Source: Carboxylicivirga sp964602515 (lineage in GTDB: Bacteria > Bacteroidota > Bacteroidia > Bacteroidales > Marinilabiliaceae). Taken from it: DNA of 64,000 nucleotides. The first letter of the stretch is position 1. Each line of letters begins with the position of its first letter. A model generated the notes under the pieces. That model did no database searches, was not told the DNA's origin, and saw nothing but the letters and a program-made list of their open reading frames with translations. The stretch spans positions 243,897 through 307,896 of the forward strand of contig CAZRRJ010000005.1 in NCBI GenBank assembly GCA_964602515.1. Direction: 5' to 3'. This document shows positions 10,248 to 18,950 of this stretch, piece by piece. The position numbers were made by a program, and so were the translations under genes.

Positions 10248-12044
10248 TTAATTAATCATAACAACCCCCCCTTTTATGGTGGTCTGACCTGAGCCATTAA
10301 TCTCTGTCATAGCAGCAGCAGCAGCAAACTTTGTACTACCTGTCAACTCAACATTCATCCCCTTACCAGTAAGGTCCCCTGTTGCTGTTATTGCAATATT
10401 ACCACTAGCATTCATTTCAATATTACCCTTGGCTTCAAAGATTAAATCGCCAGGGGTAGTCATATTTATGCCTGCTTCATTCATTTCAATCACATTTTGA
10501 TTGATATCGGTGATCACAATCCTCTTTTCCGTATCATCGATATACACCGACTGCTCACCAGGGGTTATTATATTAATGGCATTGTTCTCTTCGTTAAACT
10601 CAATCCTTAAACCCGTTTTGGTAACAATGGCTTTAACAAAGTTATCTTCAGCTGGTTCGTAAGGAGGCACTGAATTATTTTTATTGTATAAACTCCCCAA
10701 TATTATGGGCGACTGAGGGTCTTCATTTAAAAAACCTACAATTACTTCGTCATTTATTTCCGGGTAAAAAAACATGCCTGCTTCAATACTTGCATAAAAA
10801 TTGGCTTGTCGAGCCCATACAGACAGGTTATCTACCTGAAGGGTTGGAAGCTTCACCTTTATTCTAAACTCACCATTATCGTCCTGATGAATTTGTTCTA
10901 CTACACCAATATGTAAGCCCTTTACTGGTGAAATTAGTCCAGATGCAGGTGGTGGAGCAATATCTCTTTTTTCATTGCTGAAAAATTCGGCCGACAGACC
11001 AAGCTGAATAGTTGTGATAAATTCACCTGCTGTTATATAGTGCTCAAAGCCTCCAACATAAAAATCTCCATTAAACTGATCGCTTAAACCATCTATATTT
11101 ATTGAGTCACCCAACTTTAGTTTAGGATAACCATAAATAACGATATTTCCCTGAATTTTTGCATAAGCACTTTTGGCATGTTTAGCAGCAGCCCATTTTT
11201 GTAATACTTCAGAAGGTAATGAGCTTGTTGTTTGCAAATTATATTCCTCAAGACCAATAACCTTTGCTAAATCAGAAGTCATCATACTTCCACCAATATC
11301 CTCCGGTGCAGAAGCAGAGCTTTCGCTTATAACCTCCTGTTGCTCCCTGTTCCAGGCATTCGTCTTCACTGTTGCTGATTGATTTCGAACATCCATATGA
11401 GCATTAAAGCTTACTAATCCGTTACCGGGTACAATCTCCAATACAGGAGCACTTTTCATTAGTGCAGGAGCAATAATAATTTCCCCATTTGCATTAAACA
11501 CCTGCAAACCATTAAGTTCAGATCGTTGAAGAATAAAATCCCAATCGGATGTATAATTTTGCACAAGCTCAGGATTTATATAATCTGTACTTTCTATTGT
11601 AGCACTTAAACCTGAATAATCGGATAATATTTCCTTAATAATATCACTATCTGTCTTTTCCTGAAAATAAGCATTTTTTCTACCCACTGATAACTTTACG
11701 GCTTCATCCTTACATTCAATATTCAACAAGAAAGAGCCATCATTGACAATCTTCATTCCATGCTTTACAACAATACCTTTAAATATAGTTTTATTTTCAG
11801 AAGCGTAACCTGCTTTTATTTCTATTTCCCTTCCTGGATCAAAAAAACCCGATGCACTTAATTCAAACTTATTTCCATCTTCCGAACCTCCATCAGAAAC
11901 CTGTAAACTAGCCGAAGCAATTTTATTAACAGCCATATGTATGTATACAGATTTCACCTTAAATTGTCCACTAAGTTCTTCGCCTTCCGAAAAAACTTTT
12001 AATGTTACCTCTCCAACTGAAATATCTGATAATTTGTCTGCCAT
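10248..12044 (-). CDS. VgrG-like spike protein (Afp8-like)
   Basis: This 598-residue protein has the three-part spike layout. Residues 1-360 resemble the gp27-like hub. An OB-fold gp5-like domain starts near residue 375 (ISPVKGLHIGVVEQIHQD) and contains the conserved WARQANFYA and GMFFYPEINDEVIVGF elements, then LGSLYN. The last 100 residues are a repetitive beta-prism rich in Asn, Gly, Ile and Thr, ending in KGGVVMIN. It should trimerise to form the central spike that is capped by the neighbouring PAAR protein. No effector extension is present at the C-terminus. It follows the LysM gene by 4 nt. Confidence 0.93.
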   Translation of the reverse strand: MADKLSDISVGEVTLKVFSEGEELSGQFKVKSVYIHMAVNKIASASLQVSDGGSEDGNKFELSASGFFDPGREIEIKAGYASENKTIFKGIVVKHGMKIVNDGSFLLNIECKDEAVKLSVGRKNAYFQEKTDSDIIKEILSDYSGLSATIESTDYINPELVQNYTSDWDFILQRSELNGLQVFNANGEIIIAPALMKSAPVLEIVPGNGLVSFNAHMDVRNQSATVKTNAWNREQQEVISESSASAPEDIGGSMMTSDLAKVIGLEEYNLQTTSSLPSEVLQKWAAAKHAKSAYAKIQGNIVIYGYPKLKLGDSINIDGLSDQFNGDFYVGGFEHYITAGEFITTIQLGLSAEFFSNEKRDIAPPPASGLISPVKGLHIGVVEQIHQDDNGEFRIKVKLPTLQVDNLSVWARQANFYASIEAGMFFYPEINDEVIVGFLNEDPQSPIILGSLYNKNNSVPPYEPAEDNFVKAIVTKTGLRIEFNEENNAINIITPGEQSVYIDDTEKRIVITDINQNVIEMNEAGINMTTPGDLIFEAKGNIEMNASGNIAITATGDLTGKGMNVELTGSTKFAAAAAMTEINGSGQTTIKGGVVMIN

Positions 12045-12048
12045 AGTA

Positions 12049-12735
12049 TTAATTAAGAGGTGGAAATATCAACTCTATTCCAGGTTTTAAGAACCTGAAA
12101 TTAGCAAGATTATTTATGGCTGCTACCTGTGTATAATATTTGGCATCACCATAAATTTTTTTACACATTTGGGGTAAGTTATCCCCTGCCTTTACAGTAA
12201 CAAGGTGAGTAAGATCTGGCGAGCTTTTACCTGTCGACTTTTCAGCAGTTGGAGGTGAAACTGTACTCTTAAAGCTTAAAGATACTTTGGCTCTTAGAGG
12301 AGTACCATCGGGAGCAAATAATGTATAATCAACTACCATCGATGTTAACCTGCCTGCAAAAGTTACATTATCAAATCTTAAGAATTCTATATCGTTCCAA
12401 CGTATTCTAACAAATGGTGGCCCGTGTTGATCTCCTTTATAATAATAAATTATCTTTTTAAGGTCTTCCAGTTTTTGAACTATATCATAAGGCATACCAT
12501 TGTAGGCTCCTGTAGCATCTAAAACAAAATTAAAGCTGATTTTCTGTGCTTCACTTTTTGAAAAATTTACCTGTGGCAATGGGTTATCTACGCCTTCGTC
12601 ATCTGAATATTGTAAACCGCAACTAAGATTTATGCTACTTGGATTTATCTGAAGGGTAAATGTACCTATACAGGCCTGTCCATCAGCATCTTCAAAGCCT
12701 TCCAAAATCACCTTTGTTAATTCTCCACTTACCAT
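12049..12735 (-). CDS. LysM-containing baseplate/tube-initiator protein (Afp7-like)
   Basis: This 228-residue protein has an N-terminal CIS-tube-like domain (residues 1-150) and a C-terminal LysM-type domain (about 175-228) with the VKAGDNLPQMCKKIYGD and LKPGIELIFPP hallmarks. In contractile tails, LysM proteins of the gp53/Afp7 type attach the baseplate hub to the wedge or tube; the LysM fold is used for protein packing rather than proven glycan binding. It lies directly before the spike gene. The ATG at 12735 is preceded by a G-rich stretch that could serve as a ribosome site. Confidence 0.9.
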   Translation of the reverse strand: MVSGELTKVILEGFEDADGQACIGTFTLQINPSSINLSCGLQYSDDEGVDNPLPQVNFSKSEAQKISFNFVLDATGAYNGMPYDIVQKLEDLKKIIYYYKGDQHGPPFVRIRWNDIEFLRFDNVTFAGRLTSMVVDYTLFAPDGTPLRAKVSLSFKSTVSPPTAEKSTGKSSPDLTHLVTVKAGDNLPQMCKKIYGDAKYYTQVAAINNLANFRFLKPGIELIFPPLN

Positions 12736-12746
12736 CTTATTCCCCC

Positions 12747-12914
12747 TTATCTGTCGTTATTTTGTTCAATAATTTCAAGTGTTCGCTCTACAGCTGACCT
12801 AATTATTGAAGATTTTAGTTCTTCTAAATTTGGGATTTGTTGAATTCCCACATGTTCATAAACTTTCTCTTCAACAGAAAACTTTACCACCAATTCTTTA
12901 ACTTCTAAAGCCAT
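12747..12914 (-). CDS. Small eCIS protein, DUF5908-like (Afp5-position)
   Basis: I found this 55-codon frame by reading the gap between the second tube gene and the LysM gene. It starts with ATG at 12914, overlapping the previous stop by one base (TAATG), and ends with TAA at 12747-12749. The product starts MALEVKELVVKFSVEE and ends in EIIEQNNDR. Tiny proteins starting with a similar strand-like segment occupy this slot in many Bacteroidota eCIS loci and are annotated DUF5908. The stop-start overlap and uninterrupted frame support a real, translationally coupled gene. Its role is unknown; Afp5-like tube adaptor is inference from position. Confidence 0.75.
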   Translation of the reverse strand: MALEVKELVVKFSVEEKVYEHVGIQQIPNLEELKSSIIRSAVERTLEIIEQNNDR

Positions 12915-13378
12915 TACCAAAAGTCTTGCGTATAAGTATTATAACTCAGCTCTATACTCTCTAATACCACCTCGTTACTTTTGGCATTAAGTGCTGATAT
13001 TTCGTGCTTAAGTGGATAAACACCTGTAAAACTCCATACCATAACAGGAAGTCCTGTTTCATCTAATAACTCAATGTCCATATTAAAAGGCTTTATATTA
13101 TAAAAGCCAATACCCTGAGCTGAACTATCTAATAGTTTTTTTACAAGATCCGATTCCCTTGTTCCAACACCTCGCTTTAACACAAGCACAGGATGAGAAA
13201 CTAAAGAAGGGAGTCGGTGTTTAAACCGGTTCTCTCCTCCTTCAATAATTTCTTCGGTTATTACATCAGTACTAATGCCACTAACCTCAGCAAAACCCAT
13301 CTCATAGCTTCCCTCAGTATATACTTCGAACCGAAAACCAACAAACGGATAAGATTCTTTACCTGTTCCACTATGCAT
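12914..13378 (-). CDS. Inner tube protein 2 (T4 gp19-like)
   Basis: This 154-residue protein belongs to the phage tail tube (gp19/Afp1) family. It shares with its upstream neighbour the FRFEVYTEG...GFAEVSGI opening, the LKRGV strand, and a final SNEVVLESIELSYN strand. It starts 8 nt inside the end of the first tube gene, so the two are translationally coupled. Having two tube paralogues is normal in eCIS. One usually polymerises along the shaft and the other starts the tube at the baseplate. By position next to the baseplate genes this copy may be the initiator, which is inference. Confidence 0.92.
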   Translation of the reverse strand: MHSGTGKESYPFVGFRFEVYTEGSYEMGFAEVSGISTDVITEEIIEGGENRFKHRLPSLVSHPVLVLKRGVGTRESDLVKKLLDSSAQGIGFYNIKPFNMDIELLDETGLPVMVWSFTGVYPLKHEISALNAKSNEVVLESIELSYNTYTQDFW

Positions 13379-13808
13379 ATGCTACATCAAAACCTTCGTG
13401 AGCTAACTCTAATGTTTCTATTGCAACCTCATTCGCATCTGATTTCAAATCCGGTCCGGTAATTTTAATCGGGAAACAGTTTACTACTGTCCACGTAACA
13501 ACAGGAGTACCTGCCTCATCCAGTAAAGAAATGGTAATATCTTCCCTTCTTTCCGGATTATTCTGCACATCTGAAAACCACTCCCAAAAAGCACTATCGT
13601 CCTGATAAATACCTTTTTTAAGTGTAATATTACCGTGCTTTTTGAGCCCTGGTATTTTTTGGGTAATGTAAGTTGGATCATCTCCTGCTCTGTACTCTAT
13701 AAACTGAGTTTCCATTTCCAGGCCTGTTACTTCTTGAAATCCTATATTATTTCCGGCCCACTCTACTGAAAAATGAAACTTTGGTATTGGCCATAATTCT
13801 TCTGCCAT
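13371..13808 (-). CDS. Inner tube protein 1 (T4 gp19-like, main tube candidate)
   Basis: This 145-residue protein is a tail-tube protein of the gp19/Afp1 family: WPIPKFHFSVEW start, GFQEVTGLEMETQFIEYRAG, the LKKGIYQDD strand, and an ANEVAIETLELAHEG end. It is transcribed directly after the sheath gene (37 nt gap), the classic sheath-tube order, and likely forms the hexameric rings of the inner tube. The start ATG lies at 13808. It overlaps the next tube gene by 8 nt. Confidence 0.93.
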   Translation of the reverse strand: MAEELWPIPKFHFSVEWAGNNIGFQEVTGLEMETQFIEYRAGDDPTYITQKIPGLKKHGNITLKKGIYQDDSAFWEWFSDVQNNPERREDITISLLDEAGTPVVTWTVVNCFPIKITGPDLKSDANEVAIETLELAHEGFDVAYA

Positions 13809-13845
13809 AACTATAATATATTTAAGTTATTACTATTTTTATTCT

Positions 13846-15435
13846 TTATGATTCTTGCATTTTTTGTTCAAAAGTGATCACGATAAATTCTGCTGGTCGG
13901 GTCACTGCAACTTTTACAGTAATATTCATAATACCATCTAAAATATCGTTAGCTGTCATTGTTGAACCTAAACCTACCTCAACTTCATAAGCCTGAGAAG
14001 GTACAACTCCAGCTAAACCACCTAATTTCCAAACACCATTCAGGAACGAAGAAATCATACTCTTAACAAGCACCCAAGTATTAGCTGTATTGGGCTCGTA
14101 TACATAACTCTTAGCAGCATACTTTATAGACTCCTCAATGAAGATCATTGTCCTTCTAACATTGATGTATTTCCAATCCTGACTGTTCCCATCAAGCGTT
14201 CTTGCTCCCCAAACCAGCGTACCCTGACCTACAAAAGATCGTATTGCATTAATTGACTTACCCGTTACAGTAACATTAAGATCTTCCTGATCCTCATTAG
14301 TCATATTAATAGCAGGCGCAACAACATTAACCAAACTAGCGTTAGCCGGAGCTTTCCAAACACCTCTTGAGTTATCAACCATTGTATATAATCCGGCCAT
14401 AGCAGCACTTGGTGGAACAATGTTCAATTGATTCTGGATAGCTTGCAGTGAAGTTTTAAATGCAGGAGAGATTGCCAGAAGTGTTTGTGTTACCAACTGA
14501 ACATCAGCATCAGTTCTTTCAAGCTTTTTAATCTCATTTTTAGCTTCTTCTGCTTTTTTAGGATTATCAAATAAAACAGAAGCTTCATCTGAGAGTACTT
14601 TCACAAGAAGTTCTTTATTTTTGATATTAGAAAAATCCAACTCATCCATCTGAACAGTAGTTGTTTGTACATATGGATAGTACGCTGCACCAAATGCTAA
14701 AAAATTAGATCCTACACCTTCTCTGAACCTTGTAATTACATCTGATTTGTCATAGGTTCTACTCTGGTCTCCATTGTAAACATCAAGAATAGCAACTCTA
14801 TTCTTCATTTTAAAACCACAGTGTAGTAACATCTCTTGTTGAAGAGAATAACAATCTGCCTCCTCAAGCATTACCGCTTCAGGAATAGCAATCATTGTTG
14901 GCTCTTCTACAGTAATTAAAGCTTTCAAACCTCCTTCAAGACCTTTTTTAGAGATAGTATTCTTTTTTACAGAACTTGTTGGTGTAGCAACAAATTCTCC
15001 TTTACTATCTTTTGACGCAGGCTTTGAAGCAGGTTTGTCCGCTACTCTTGTTTCATAACTACCTGCACTTACAATATAACAAGCACCTCCACCGTTTGCA
15101 AAAAACAAGCGAATACTATCATACAATAAGAATCTTGATTTTTCGTCCTGATTATAAGCGAAAAATTTTCCTGCAATACTTAAATTATATCCTTCTTCTG
15201 GATTTATTACTTCCTGAAGGTTAAATTGAGTTTTGTACCCCTTACCAAACGTTTTGTGAAAATCACCCAACGAAGTAATTCTAACAGGATTGTTAATTAA
15301 TGTTTTACCATCCTTAGATGTTTTTTCAGTATACCCAACAAAAGCCGGAATGGCTGTAGGTATAGCTGCTACAGAGTTAGGAAACGCATTTCGTTCTTCA
15401 ATGTAAACCCCTGGTGTAGCTAAGGTTTGTGCCAT
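13846..15435 (-). CDS. Contractile tail sheath protein
   Basis: This 529-residue protein is the only sheath gene in the cluster; Afp and PVC have three. The N-terminus TPGVYIEERNAFPNSVAAIPTA is the conserved sheath opening. The C-terminal 200 residues hold the strongly conserved part: NAIRSFVGQGTLVWGARTL, KYINVRRTMIFIEESI, a YVYEPN segment, and a final VTRPAEFIVITFEQK. Residues about 100-330 form a variable surface domain. Sheath subunits interlock through N- and C-terminal arms, which both are intact. It precedes the tube genes, matching standard sheath-tube stoichiometry control. Confidence 0.96.
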   Translation of the reverse strand: MAQTLATPGVYIEERNAFPNSVAAIPTAIPAFVGYTEKTSKDGKTLINNPVRITSLGDFHKTFGKGYKTQFNLQEVINPEEGYNLSIAGKFFAYNQDEKSRFLLYDSIRLFFANGGGACYIVSAGSYETRVADKPASKPASKDSKGEFVATPTSSVKKNTISKKGLEGGLKALITVEEPTMIAIPEAVMLEEADCYSLQQEMLLHCGFKMKNRVAILDVYNGDQSRTYDKSDVITRFREGVGSNFLAFGAAYYPYVQTTTVQMDELDFSNIKNKELLVKVLSDEASVLFDNPKKAEEAKNEIKKLERTDADVQLVTQTLLAISPAFKTSLQAIQNQLNIVPPSAAMAGLYTMVDNSRGVWKAPANASLVNVVAPAINMTNEDQEDLNVTVTGKSINAIRSFVGQGTLVWGARTLDGNSQDWKYINVRRTMIFIEESIKYAAKSYVYEPNTANTWVLVKSMISSFLNGVWKLGGLAGVVPSQAYEVEVGLGSTMTANDILDGIMNITVKVAVTRPAEFIVITFEQKMQES

Positions 15436-15464
15436 GTGAATAAATTTTAATTAAACAATAAAAA

Positions 15465-16361
15465 TTAGATATATATATGTATATCAGAATAATACTTAGT
15501 ATTGTCACCTGATGATTTAGGTATCAGGTTATCAGGATCTGCAAATTGCAATCTCTTCTTTATAACATTAGCTGCAGAATCTCCCTTACCTCTGATTAAT
15601 TGAAACTCATAATTATACCTCTGTTTGAACGAGATTTCCTGCTTTGCCTCAAAAATCAACAACCTTTTACTATTAATCTCCTGAACTGATGCCAAAGTAA
15701 ACATTACTTCATTTGATTTAGAGTTGATAGATAATGCCTTCAACTTTCTATCATTATCTGAATAAATTAGATAACGCCATGTCGTTCTCCGTGCCTCAAA
15801 TGACACCATATATTTAAATTGGCTACATTGCTTATCAATTAGTTTCGACAGTATATCATCAACAATAGTACTATTTAATTCCAGCTGAATTAGCGCTACC
15901 ACTTTTCCTTTTACATTGACTGGTTGTTCAACACCCTCGATATCCTTATCCTCTAATTGCTCTTTGAATGAAACATGCTTACCTACATGAAGCATTCCCT
16001 CTGTTTTTGCTTTCAAACTTTTATTTGATAACAAAAACAGCTTATTAATACTATCAGAATTGATGTTCGAATAATTAACAAAAGAACCACCTTTAACAAC
16101 AAGCCAAAAATTCAATTTAAACATCTCATTTTTAATCCTTTCAAACTGAAACACAAGCTTATCATAATCCAAATAGTTTATCAGAATAACAAAACCATTA
16201 TCTGTTCTTTTAAAAAGCATATTATTTTGGGAACACATTCTAACAGTTCCTTCATCAGGAATAACTTCAAAATGATGTAACAGACCATCCTTAAAGTATT
16301 CGTGATGAAATATAACTTCAAAAAGTGGCTTATATTGAAATGCTATTGATATCTCAGTCAT
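15465..16361 (-). CDS. Unrecognised 298-residue eCIS cluster protein
   Basis: I do not recognise this family. The protein has no signal peptide, membrane segment or enzyme motif. It is beta-rich, with a well-formed start (MTEISIAFQYKPLFEVIFHHEYF), and ends in a polar tail with tyrosines. Its slot, between the tail terminator (11 nt upstream) and the sheath (29 nt downstream), is occupied by hypothetical proteins in several Bacteroidota eCIS loci. A structural role at the distal cap or in sheath assembly is a guess from position only. Confidence 0.85.
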   Translation of the reverse strand: MTEISIAFQYKPLFEVIFHHEYFKDGLLHHFEVIPDEGTVRMCSQNNMLFKRTDNGFVILINYLDYDKLVFQFERIKNEMFKLNFWLVVKGGSFVNYSNINSDSINKLFLLSNKSLKAKTEGMLHVGKHVSFKEQLEDKDIEGVEQPVNVKGKVVALIQLELNSTIVDDILSKLIDKQCSQFKYMVSFEARRTTWRYLIYSDNDRKLKALSINSKSNEVMFTLASVQEINSKRLLIFEAKQEISFKQRYNYEFQLIRGKGDSAANVIKKRLQFADPDNLIPKSSGDNTKYYSDIHIYI

Positions 16362-16372
16362 AAAAATTAAAG

Positions 16373-16915
16373 TTAAGTTCGAAGTCCTGTTCTTAGGCCA
16401 GCAAATCTAGTTGCATTATTAAAACGTGAACTATCTTTAATATTAATTATCCTGACCTTATATAAAGCAGATGGATAATACTTTGCTCCACGCATCATCC
16501 ATATTTGACTCAACTCTCTTATATCTAGATTAACCATCTCAAACGAAAGCTTCTCAATCTCGGAATCCAAGCTTGGAGCACTCTCATGCGTTAATACAGA
16601 CTTTTCTTTAAAAAATGAGATGGCAGTGGACAATCTTTCTAATGATGCTTCATAGTTTGATTCAGAAAAACCTGCTGTTACTAATATATACAAATACAAG
16701 CTTACTCCCCTGTCGGGAGTTTTGGTAATAGATGTGTTTGATAGTCTTTCTTGTTCAATATTTACTAAAGACAAAAAAACATTATCACCATCTAAACCTA
16801 CATCCTCTTTTTCTGGTGGTAAAGAAGATATTATAACATTCTGTTCTGATGAGAGCTTTTGGCTAAGATATTCATTTAGCTCTTCTGCCAAAGTTGCAAA
16901 AACAGTATTAATCAT
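16373..16915 (-). CDS. Tail terminator, DUF4255 family (Afp16-like)
   Basis: This 180-residue protein matches the DUF4255 family, whose Afp16/Pvc16 members form the hexameric cap that stops tube and sheath growth at the distal end. Visible elements are the INTVFATLAEELNEYL opening, VFLSLVNIEQERLSN strand, SLYLYILVTAG strand, and LSQIWMMRGAKYYPSALYKVRII near the end, all in family order and at full length. It starts 11 nt after the GH18 gene stop. It is normally the first structural gene of such clusters, as here. Confidence 0.93.
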   Translation of the reverse strand: MINTVFATLAEELNEYLSQKLSSEQNVIISSLPPEKEDVGLDGDNVFLSLVNIEQERLSNTSITKTPDRGVSLYLYILVTAGFSESNYEASLERLSTAISFFKEKSVLTHESAPSLDSEIEKLSFEMVNLDIRELSQIWMMRGAKYYPSALYKVRIINIKDSSRFNNATRFAGLRTGLRT

Positions 16916-16926
16916 AGTCTACAAAA

Positions 16927-18675
16927 TTATGGTAGTTCTTTTTGGCTAATAAATCTTCTACTAAACAAAAAGAATAAAAACAGCCCTAGTATAATACCAC
17001 CTATTAATATATATACTTCTTTGATATTGATATACTTTAGCAAAACAAATACTATAGCAAAAGCCACAATTATTATTAATGAAAGCGTACCTTTTAATGT
17101 TATATTGAGCAAACGCCCCAAACGATGTCCATACCTAATGATCAACAAGATACCAAGCACACTTACACCGAAGAAACTTCCAAATAGAATTAACACAGGA
17201 CGTGGGTGAGTCAGTACCGACCGAGGATTCTTAATTAACCTAGACACTAAATTAAGCATTCTGCTTAATGACAAGTTGATAGTGTTCTTTTTTATTGTAA
17301 CCAACTCACCATCTGTATAAGCAAATTTACGACCTAATAGCTCCCATAATTCAGTATATCCATTATCATAACCCAACGCCCAGATACCTACTCCTCCAAT
17401 ATTTTTCTCTTTAACCCAATCATACTTGACCCCCAGCGTTGTTGAATCCTCAAACCAAATCTGGCGATAGTTATTTTTAGAGTCGCGATAAGCATAGTAT
17501 TTACTTTGACTATCATCCTCTACAATGCAATTGTAGTTACCAACTTTGTTTTTTATATATCTGTAGGTATGAAAACCTTCAAAATGCTTAACTTTTGACG
17601 GAAACTTTAAGTCGTAGGTTTGCCATTCAACCCCATAATATGGCAGTGCTAATATTAACTTTTTAGGGGGTACACCAGCAACTAAGTACTCATCGACAGA
17701 ACGTTGTAAATTTATAGGCATCCATTTGTTCCCACTGGCTAAAGGCGCTATTGGACCAGCTGATTTACTATGACTTCCATGAAACTCATAGCCCATTACT
17801 ACAAACAGATCTATGTATGGGTGAATACTTGCTATCTCATAAAGCCCTTTAAAGTCAATTGCAGGTACAGCAACTGTAACAAGGTAATCGTTGTTCTCAG
17901 ACTTTAAACTGGTAGATAAATCAATCAAAAAATTATTAAGAGCCTCTTTATCAGAATCATTAATAGCCTCAAAATCAATATTAACACCATCTGCATTCCG
18001 TTCTTTAAGCAAAGTTATCAAGTTTCTGATCAGCTGCTTTTGGGCTGACAAACGATTTAAAAATACATGGTTATTTTTGGTTCCAAAATTTGATACTGTA
18101 AGTAATACTTTTGAGCCATGGGCATGTGCAGAATCAATTAGAGCTGTTGTTTTCCAGTTATGTATACTTTTATAATTCCCTGATTTAGGTTCTAACTCAT
18201 AAGAAAAATAAGCAATCATTGAAAGTAGTGAAAAATTATAGCTTTCATAAGCTGTTCCCATCCAAAAGGGATGCCAACCAAATACTTTATATTCATCATT
18301 AAGCTCGTGTTCAGTCTTGTATTGTGCCTGATTTGTAATCAAAAACTCTTTCTTCCAATCTTTTTCAAGCTCAAGCTTCTTTTTGGGGATCTGTTCCTTA
18401 GGAAACTGTACTTTCTTTACGAATGTAGCAGTGTCGATTTGTTCAACAAAAATAATTGTGGTATCCTCTGGCTCAATTATTATACCTTGTTTAACAGAGT
18501 CCCGATTAACAGCAAGTTCAATACTATCTTTTTGTTTTTGCTGTAATTGTAATTCTCGTTGCATTTGTTTTTGAGAATCAAAAAAGGTATTAAACTCTTT
18601 TAATATATTACTATTCTGAGCTCGGACACAAAATATACAAAGACTCATAAACACGGTTATAACAAATCTGATCAC
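16927..18675 (-). CDS. GH18 family glycosyl hydrolase with signal peptide and C-terminal membrane segments
   Basis: This 582-residue protein starts with a signal peptide ending near VRAQ (residue 20), followed by a charged linker to about 110. A GH18 (chitinase/YaaH-like) barrel then spans about 125-450. The catalytic motif DGVNIDFE lies at about residues 229-236, giving the expected acid Glu236. Later barrel signatures are VVMGYEFHG, LALPYYGVEW and IGGVGIWALGYD. Residues about 495-577 hold three hydrophobic segments, so the barrel should be tethered, facing the periplasm. Substrate is unknown: chitin, or GlcNAc linkages of peptidoglycan as for bacterial YaaH/SleL relatives. It lies 11 nt before the tail terminator gene, so it seems to be the first gene of the eCIS transcript. 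Confidence 0.88.
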   Translation of the reverse strand: MIRFVITVFMSLCIFCVRAQNSNILKEFNTFFDSQKQMQRELQLQQKQKDSIELAVNRDSVKQGIIIEPEDTTIIFVEQIDTATFVKKVQFPKEQIPKKKLELEKDWKKEFLITNQAQYKTEHELNDEYKVFGWHPFWMGTAYESYNFSLLSMIAYFSYELEPKSGNYKSIHNWKTTALIDSAHAHGSKVLLTVSNFGTKNNHVFLNRLSAQKQLIRNLITLLKERNADGVNIDFEAINDSDKEALNNFLIDLSTSLKSENNDYLVTVAVPAIDFKGLYEIASIHPYIDLFVVMGYEFHGSHSKSAGPIAPLASGNKWMPINLQRSVDEYLVAGVPPKKLILALPYYGVEWQTYDLKFPSKVKHFEGFHTYRYIKNKVGNYNCIVEDDSQSKYYAYRDSKNNYRQIWFEDSTTLGVKYDWVKEKNIGGVGIWALGYDNGYTELWELLGRKFAYTDGELVTIKKNTINLSLSRMLNLVSRLIKNPRSVLTHPRPVLILFGSFFGVSVLGILLIIRYGHRLGRLLNITLKGTLSLIIIVAFAIVFVLLKYINIKEVYILIGGIILGLFLFFLFSRRFISQKELP

Positions 18676-18717
18676 AATTTATTGTTTTTAAATCATTAAG
18701 TTTTTTTGTTAATCCAC

Positions 18718-18725
18718 CAAAACTA
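18718..18725 (-). promoter_or_regulatory. Candidate Bacteroidota -7 box before the GH18/eCIS operon
   Basis: On the minus strand this reads TAGTTTTG, matching the Bacteroidota TAnnTTTG -7 consensus, about 43 nt before the GH18 start. The nearest TTTG that could be the -33 element has a spacer of 26 nt, longer than the usual 19-21, so the call is weak. The rest of the 18676-18950 divergent gap is AT-rich with no clear operator. Confidence 0.3.
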
Positions 18726-18950
18726 TTAAGTAAACAGTAGAACCTACATTACAAACAGAAAGATTGCTATATCTTAAATTCTTTTAATAGCTAACTCTTT
18801 TTTTACATAGTTCAAAAAAAGATAAAAAAAAATACAATTCCTATTTTATTTTGTAAAATCCTCTATTATTTTTGTTCATTATCTTTTTACATAATTCGAC
18901 CACCTTTACTACATAACTCTATTTAATAAAAACAATCTAATAATATCTTC

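Noticed and set aside
1..18675. A prophage instead of an eCIS
   Set aside because: No capsid, portal, terminase, integrase or replication gene is seen; the AAA+ ATPase and DUF4255 terminator point to an eCIS. The left side is outside the window, so this is not absolute.
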